From: Alphaproteobacteria bacterium
Lineage (GTDB): Bacteria; Pseudomonadota; Alphaproteobacteria; Rickettsiales; UBA8987
DNA: 7,931 nucleotides
Reading direction: 5' to 3'
Assembly: GCA_023269645.1 (NCBI GenBank)
Contig: JAHFPR010000047.1
Span: 1 to 7,931 of the forward strand
In this document: in pieces, positions 5,211 to 7,931 of the stretch
Layout of the letters: the number at the start of each line of letters is the position of its first letter
How positions within the stretch are numbered: the stretch's first letter is position 1
Position numbers and translations under genes: made by a program
The notes under the pieces: generated by a model
What the model saw: only the letters and a program-made list of their open reading frames with translations
The model's database searches: none
What the model was told of the DNA's origin: nothing

Positions 5211-5528
5211 TTATTTTTCCACCACTTGCCGCACTTCCTCGATGAGCCTGTCCACGCGCTTCGTGATGCTGGCGTGGAGGCCGGAAAGTTTCTCGTTTTC
5301 CGCGCGGAGGTGGGAATTTTCGTTCGCCGCCTGCTCCAGACGCTGCTGCAATTCGGATTGAGCGGTGCTATCCACGGGTGCGGCCTGGGCAGCTTCCGCT
5401 GTTTCCTCGCGCGCATCCTTCAGCTTGCGCTCCACGACATTTTCCAGGCGCGTGAGTGCCGTGCGCAACCGCTCTTTCGCGGCTTCCAGCTGTACTGACG
5501 TGGTGTTCTCCATTGCCTTACCGGGCAT
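5211..5528 (-). CDS. Small coiled-coil protein upstream of zapA (DUF4164-like)
   Basis: The product has 105 residues and is almost wholly alpha-helical. One amphipathic helix spans VQLEAAKERLRTALTRLENVVERKL (about 12-36). An acidic Ala-rich linker follows, then a heptad-type coiled coil SELQQRLEQAANENSHLRAENEKLSGLHASITKRVDRLIEEVRQVV. There is no signal peptide or membrane segment. Position and pattern match the short uncharacterised proteins (DUF4164 type) that precede zapA in many alphaproteobacteria, so a link to cell division is inferred. The ATG at 5528 has GGAGAG about 8-9 bases upstream; the ATG at 5513 is an alternative. A consensus -10 lies about 70 bases upstream, making this the first gene of a zapA/6S unit. 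Confidence 0.75.
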   Translation of the reverse strand: MPGKAMENTTSVQLEAAKERLRTALTRLENVVERKLKDAREETAEAAQAAPVDSTAQSELQQRLEQAANENSHLRAENEKLSGLHASITKRVDRLIEEVRQVVEK

Positions 5529-5596
5529 AGTTCGCTCTCTCCAGCGGCGTTCCTTGCGGCGCGCAAAAGTTATTCGCGCGGTGGGTTGTAGCAGTA

Positions 5597-5602
5597 ATTA
5601 TA
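5597..5602 (-). promoter_or_regulatory. Consensus -10 element for the coiled-coil gene/zapA/6S unit
   Basis: On the minus strand the sequence is TATAAT, a perfect -10 hexamer, in an otherwise non-coding and locally AT-rich stretch. No good -35 at 17 bases is visible (a poor TTCCTT lies 19 bases upstream). A start near 5590 would give a leader of about 60 bases. Confidence 0.45.
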
Positions 5603-5679
5603 CAAGATGACAACAGTTTGGAAGGAAAATCTTGCGTTCAGGATGAGGCCGATGAATTGCAAAAGAAAAACCCGGCCAG

Positions 5680-5716
5680 AAAAAACCCGGCTGGAGTTTT
5701 CTCCTCGCCGGGTTTT
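5680..5716 (-). terminator. Rho-independent terminator of the BI-1 family gene
   Basis: On the minus strand, AAAACCCGGC (5716-5707) pairs perfectly with GCCGGGTTTT (5691-5682) around a 15-base loop that itself has a GAG/CTC pairing. Six T residues end at 5680. It lies 25 bases after the BI-1 stop, the right strand and place to end that transcript. Confidence 0.85.
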
Positions 5717-5740
5717 CCATCAGGCACGAAAAAGTGTCTG

Positions 5741-6472
5741 CTACCTTCTATCCCCGAAAAAGCGGAGCATGGTAATCATCAGGTTGATGAAATCCAGATA
5801 CAGTGCCAGCGCGCCCATAATCGCGGCCTTGCCGAGATCAGCCTGCCCGACCTGGTAATAGGTATTGCGGATTTTCTGGGTATCGTAGGCGGTCAGCCCG
5901 GTGAAGATCACCACGCTCAGGATGGAGGTGGCGAAATAGATGCCCGGACTGTGCAGAAAGAGATTCACCAGGCTGGCGATAATGATGCCGAACAGCCCCA
6001 TCATCATGAACTGCCCCATGCCCGTTAAGTCTCTTTTGGTGACGTAGCCCCACAGGCTCATGCTCCCGAACATGGCGGCGGTGATGAAAAACACCGTGGC
6101 GATGCTCTGGCTGGTATAGGCGGCGAACAGCACGGAGAAAGTCAGCCCGTTCAGTGCGGAATAGGTGAAGAACATGGCGCGCGCCGCACCTTCCGAAACG
6201 CGGTTGATGCGCGCGGAGAGGTAAATCACCAGCACGACTTCCGCAATCATCAGCGGAATCATCGCCATCCGCAACTGGATGTACAGGCCGCTGGCGTAGG
6301 TGGCGTAAGCGATGAGGCCAGTAAGCCCCAGTCCCGTCGCCATCGTGTTGTACACGCGCAGCATATAGGAGCGCAGCCCCTGATCGTAGGTGGCGGTCTG
6401 GATAGGCTGGGGTGCGGACTGGATGTGCTCAGTTGCGGCTACCCGGTTTTCTCTTTTGGTGAAATCAACCAT
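5741..6472 (-). CDS. Bax inhibitor-1/YccA family inner-membrane protein
   Basis: The product has 243 residues, with a soluble N-terminus of about 38 and then seven hydrophobic segments. Family landmarks are the DQGLRSYM start of the conserved domain (30-37), the YSALNGLTFS loop, MSLWGYVTKRDLTGMG in the middle, GLTAYDTQKIR near the end, and the closing ALYLDFINLMITMLRFFG. The acidic residues in AYDTQ and LYLDF correspond to the pair implicated in calcium leak and pH sensing in BsYetJ; bacterial roles remain poorly defined. The ATG at 6472 has AAGGG 5 bases upstream. The gene is transcribed alone: a promoter candidate lies at 6510-6538 and a strong terminator follows. It is divergent from hisZ. 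It resembles the YbhL-type members common in alphaproteobacteria. Confidence 0.92.
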   Translation of the reverse strand: MVDFTKRENRVAATEHIQSAPQPIQTATYDQGLRSYMLRVYNTMATGLGLTGLIAYATYASGLYIQLRMAMIPLMIAEVVLVIYLSARINRVSEGAARAMFFTYSALNGLTFSVLFAAYTSQSIATVFFITAAMFGSMSLWGYVTKRDLTGMGQFMMMGLFGIIIASLVNLFLHSPGIYFATSILSVVIFTGLTAYDTQKIRNTYYQVGQADLGKAAIMGALALYLDFINLMITMLRFFGDRR

Positions 6473-6509
6473 ATGTGCCCTTGGGGGTTGGTTTAAGTGT
6501 TACCCCTCT

Positions 6510-6538
6510 AATATCGGGTGGTTCCGGGAGTTTTTCAA
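6510..6538 (-). promoter_or_regulatory. Candidate promoter of the BI-1 family gene
   Basis: On the minus strand, TTGAAA (6538-6533) is separated by exactly 17 bases from GATATT (6515-6510), which keeps A2, A4, T3 and the final T of the -10. This would give a leader of about 30 bases containing the AAGGG ribosome binding site. Confidence 0.5.
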
Positions 6539-6569
6539 GGGAAATCGTGCTATATCCTCCCCGTGGCAC

Positions 6570-6598
6570 TTGCCCGGAACAGGGAAATGGTCTATAAA
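6570..6598 (+). promoter_or_regulatory. Candidate promoter of hisZ, placed for a leaderless transcript
   Basis: TTGCCC (6570-6575) is followed after 17 bases by TATAAA (6593-6598). The expected start is about 6-7 bases on, at or next to the ATG at 6605. No ribosome binding site precedes that ATG, in keeping with leaderless translation, which is known in alphaproteobacteria. Confidence 0.5.
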
Positions 6599-6604
6599 CG
6601 CCGC

Positions 6605-7768
6605 ATGAACAAGAAGTTACCGAAAAAAAATCCCGCCATGAACGAATCTGCGGCAAATCTTCTTCCGGCAGCCAATCTGCTGCCCACAGGATTTCAGGAC
6701 GTGCTGCCGCCCATCGCCGCCGCCGAAGCGAAAACCATCGCCCGCCTGATGCACCGCATGGAGCTGTGGGGCTATGAGCAGGTGAAGCCGCCGCTGCTGG
6801 AATTTGCGCGGGGAGAGAGCGGTACGCCCGCACGCCAGATGTTCCAGATGCCTGATCCCGAATCCGGGCAGATGATGGGCATCCGCACCGATATGACCCC
6901 GCAAGTCGCCCGCATGGCTGCGCTGCGCCTGAAGGCGAAGCCGCGTCCGTTGCGGCTTTCCTACAGCGGACAGGTGCTCCGCGTGAAGGGTGCGGGGCTT
7001 TATGCCGAGCGGCAGCTCGCCCAGGCGGGGGCGGAACTGATCGGGGAAGCGGACATCGCGGCGGATGCGGAAATCATCCGGCTTGCCATCGAAGCGTTAT
7101 GCGAGGCGGGGTTGCAGGAGATTTGCGCGGATTTCAGTATTCCTCAATTACAGCGGATTTTGATTGCGGGAGCGGGGGAGGAACTCCCCGACCTCATCGA
7201 GAAAAAAGACGTGGTCGGCATCCGCCGCCTGGCGCGCGGGGAAACCGGGGAGATGCTGGTGGCACTCATCGCCGCTGCCGGGGATGCGGAGGAAACCTTT
7301 CGCAAAGTGAAAACCATCGCCCTGCCGGAAGAAGCGCGCGCCTGTTTCCGCCAGCTGGAGGCACTCATGAAGCTGCTGCGCGAAGCCGCCATCCCCTGCG
7401 TGCTCACCATTGATCCGCTGGAGCGCAAGGGGTTTGAATACCACACTGGCATCGCGTTCTCCTTCTTCGCGCGCGGCAGCACCGAGGAACTGGCGCGCGG
7501 CGGGCGTTATACCCTGGCAGGAACCGGCGGGGATGAGGATGCCGTGGGATTTTCCATCGACGTGAACGCATTGCAACGTGCCCTTTCGCCTGCGCAGCAC
7601 CGGGATCGCGTGTATGTCCCCCTCGGCGAGGATGCAGAACGCCTGCGGGCGCAGGATACCGTCGCCGTGCAGGGGCTGGCGGAAGTGAAGGATGCCGAAG
7701 CCGAGGCGAAACGGCTGCACTGTACGCATTTGTGGCAGGGCGGGAAGCTGGTGCAGGTGGCAGGTTAA
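6605..7768 (+). CDS. hisZ: ATP phosphoribosyltransferase regulatory subunit HisZ
   Basis: The product has 387 residues from this start. HisZ is a catalytically inactive relative of histidyl-tRNA synthetase that joins short-form HisG to make the first enzyme of histidine synthesis. Visible class II synthetase-like blocks are LLPTGFQDVLPP (25-36), GYEQVKPPLLEF (56-67), a motif-2 region MGIRTDMTPQVARMA (91-105), QAGAELIGEADI, and a C-terminal GFEYHTGIAFSFFARG (276-291) with GGRYTLAG. There is no anticodon-binding domain, which separates it from HisS. The family usually begins shortly before the LLP block, so the ATG at 6638 is also possible. I favour 6605 because of the promoter position. The N-terminus carries a small duplication (NLLPAANLLP). 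hisG is not next to it; the downstream gene is unrelated. Confidence 0.92.
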   Translation: MNKKLPKKNPAMNESAANLLPAANLLPTGFQDVLPPIAAAEAKTIARLMHRMELWGYEQVKPPLLEFARGESGTPARQMFQMPDPESGQMMGIRTDMTPQVARMAALRLKAKPRPLRLSYSGQVLRVKGAGLYAERQLAQAGAELIGEADIAADAEIIRLAIEALCEAGLQEICADFSIPQLQRILIAGAGEELPDLIEKKDVVGIRRLARGETGEMLVALIAAAGDAEETFRKVKTIALPEEARACFRQLEALMKLLREAAIPCVLTIDPLERKGFEYHTGIAFSFFARGSTEELARGGRYTLAGTGGDEDAVGFSIDVNALQRALSPAQHRDRVYVPLGEDAERLRAQDTVAVQGLAEVKDAEAEAKRLHCTHLWQGGKLVQVAG

Positions 7769-7812
7769 TCGCTCATGGGTGATCCATGCTTGCAAAGCCC
7801 GGTGTTATTGCT

Positions 7813-7827
7813 AGGATGGCGCATCCT
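7813..7827 (+). terminator. Weak hairpin after hisZ
   Basis: AGGATG and CATCCT arms surround a GCG loop 44 bases after the hisZ stop, and a short TTTT follows 4 bases later. It may be a weak terminator, or the spot may instead hold the -10 (TAGGAT, 7812-7817) of a promoter for the next gene with TTGCAA 16 bases upstream. The two readings cannot be separated by eye. Confidence 0.3.
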
Positions 7828-7851
7828 CCATTTTCATAAAGCACCGCCCCG

Positions 7852-7931
7852 ATGACCGATCACCCGCCCCTGCCTTCGCAATTCGTCTACGACCTCGTGC
7901 AGGTGACGGAGGCCTGCAACACCTACCTCGC
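7852..7931 (+). CDS. Start of a further gene, possibly class II fructose-1,6-bisphosphatase (GlpX-like); cut by window edge
   Basis: Only 26 codons are visible, encoding MTDHPPLPSQ followed by FVYDLVQVTEACNTYL. The pattern hydrophobic-x-LV-x-VTEA near the N-terminus matches the opening helix of GlpX-type class II fructose-bisphosphatases (such as LVRVTEAAAL). The match is short and the residues after it (CNTYL) are unusual for that family, so the name is tentative. No strong ribosome binding site precedes the ATG. The gene begins 83 bases after the hisZ stop, so read-through from hisZ or a separate promoter are both possible. Confidence 0.5.
   Translation, partial: MTDHPPLPSQFVYDLVQVTEACNTYL

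Noticed and set aside
5607..6028. Plus-strand frames across the terminator and the BI-1 gene
   Set aside because: They translate through the terminator hairpin and are antisense to a well-supported membrane protein gene.
6605..7768. Histidyl-tRNA synthetase HisS
   Set aside because: The protein lacks the C-terminal anticodon-binding domain and has the RTDMTPQVAR and GFEYHTGI blocks typical of HisZ.

Overview
The window looks like a piece of an alphaproteobacterial chromosome of moderately high G+C. This rests on gene content and order. A Mic60/mitofilin-like gene sits inside a heme operon (hemD, mic60-like, hemY). A zapA gene is preceded by a short coiled-coil gene and followed by a 6S RNA-like sequence. 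There is also a Bax-inhibitor-1 family membrane protein and a HisZ with the alphaproteobacterial sequence style. I cannot name the genus; an uncultured lineage is plausible.

Layout. Positions 1-2455, minus strand: hemD, then a membrane-anchored Mic60-like protein, then hemY, which runs off the left edge. The last two genes overlap by 4 bases (ATGA). hemC is not immediately upstream of hemD. Positions 2521-2676, between hemD and the divergent era gene, hold a mirror-symmetric repeat made of four palindromes. Positions 2698-3579, plus strand: era, a complete Era GTPase. Positions 3566-4565: a likely small insertion. Two divergent XRE-type regulators (3638-3874 minus, 4122-4514 plus) lie between 44-base direct repeats, and both repeats carry the last codons and the stop of era. 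Positions 4541-4600: a perfect 22-base-arm inverted repeat. Positions about 4608-4768, minus: 6S RNA candidate. Positions 4780-5528, minus: zapA and the coiled-coil gene, separated by a telomere-like GGGGTTA repeat. Positions 5680-6538, minus: a BI-1 family gene with its own promoter candidate and a strong terminator. Positions 6570-7768, plus: hisZ, with a promoter placed so that the transcript could be leaderless. From 7852, plus: the start of a further gene, possibly glpX.

Most genes are housekeeping: heme synthesis, membrane shaping, ribosome assembly, cell division, global transcription control and histidine synthesis. The accessory part is the 956-base insertion behind era. It has a divergent two-regulator layout, an 11-base motif shared in mirror orientation by both promoters, and an operator-like palindrome, and it looks like a minimal self-regulating module or the remnant of an integrative element. 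The intergenic regions carry three different families of palindromic or tandem repeats, which suggests a genome with many dispersed intergenic elements.
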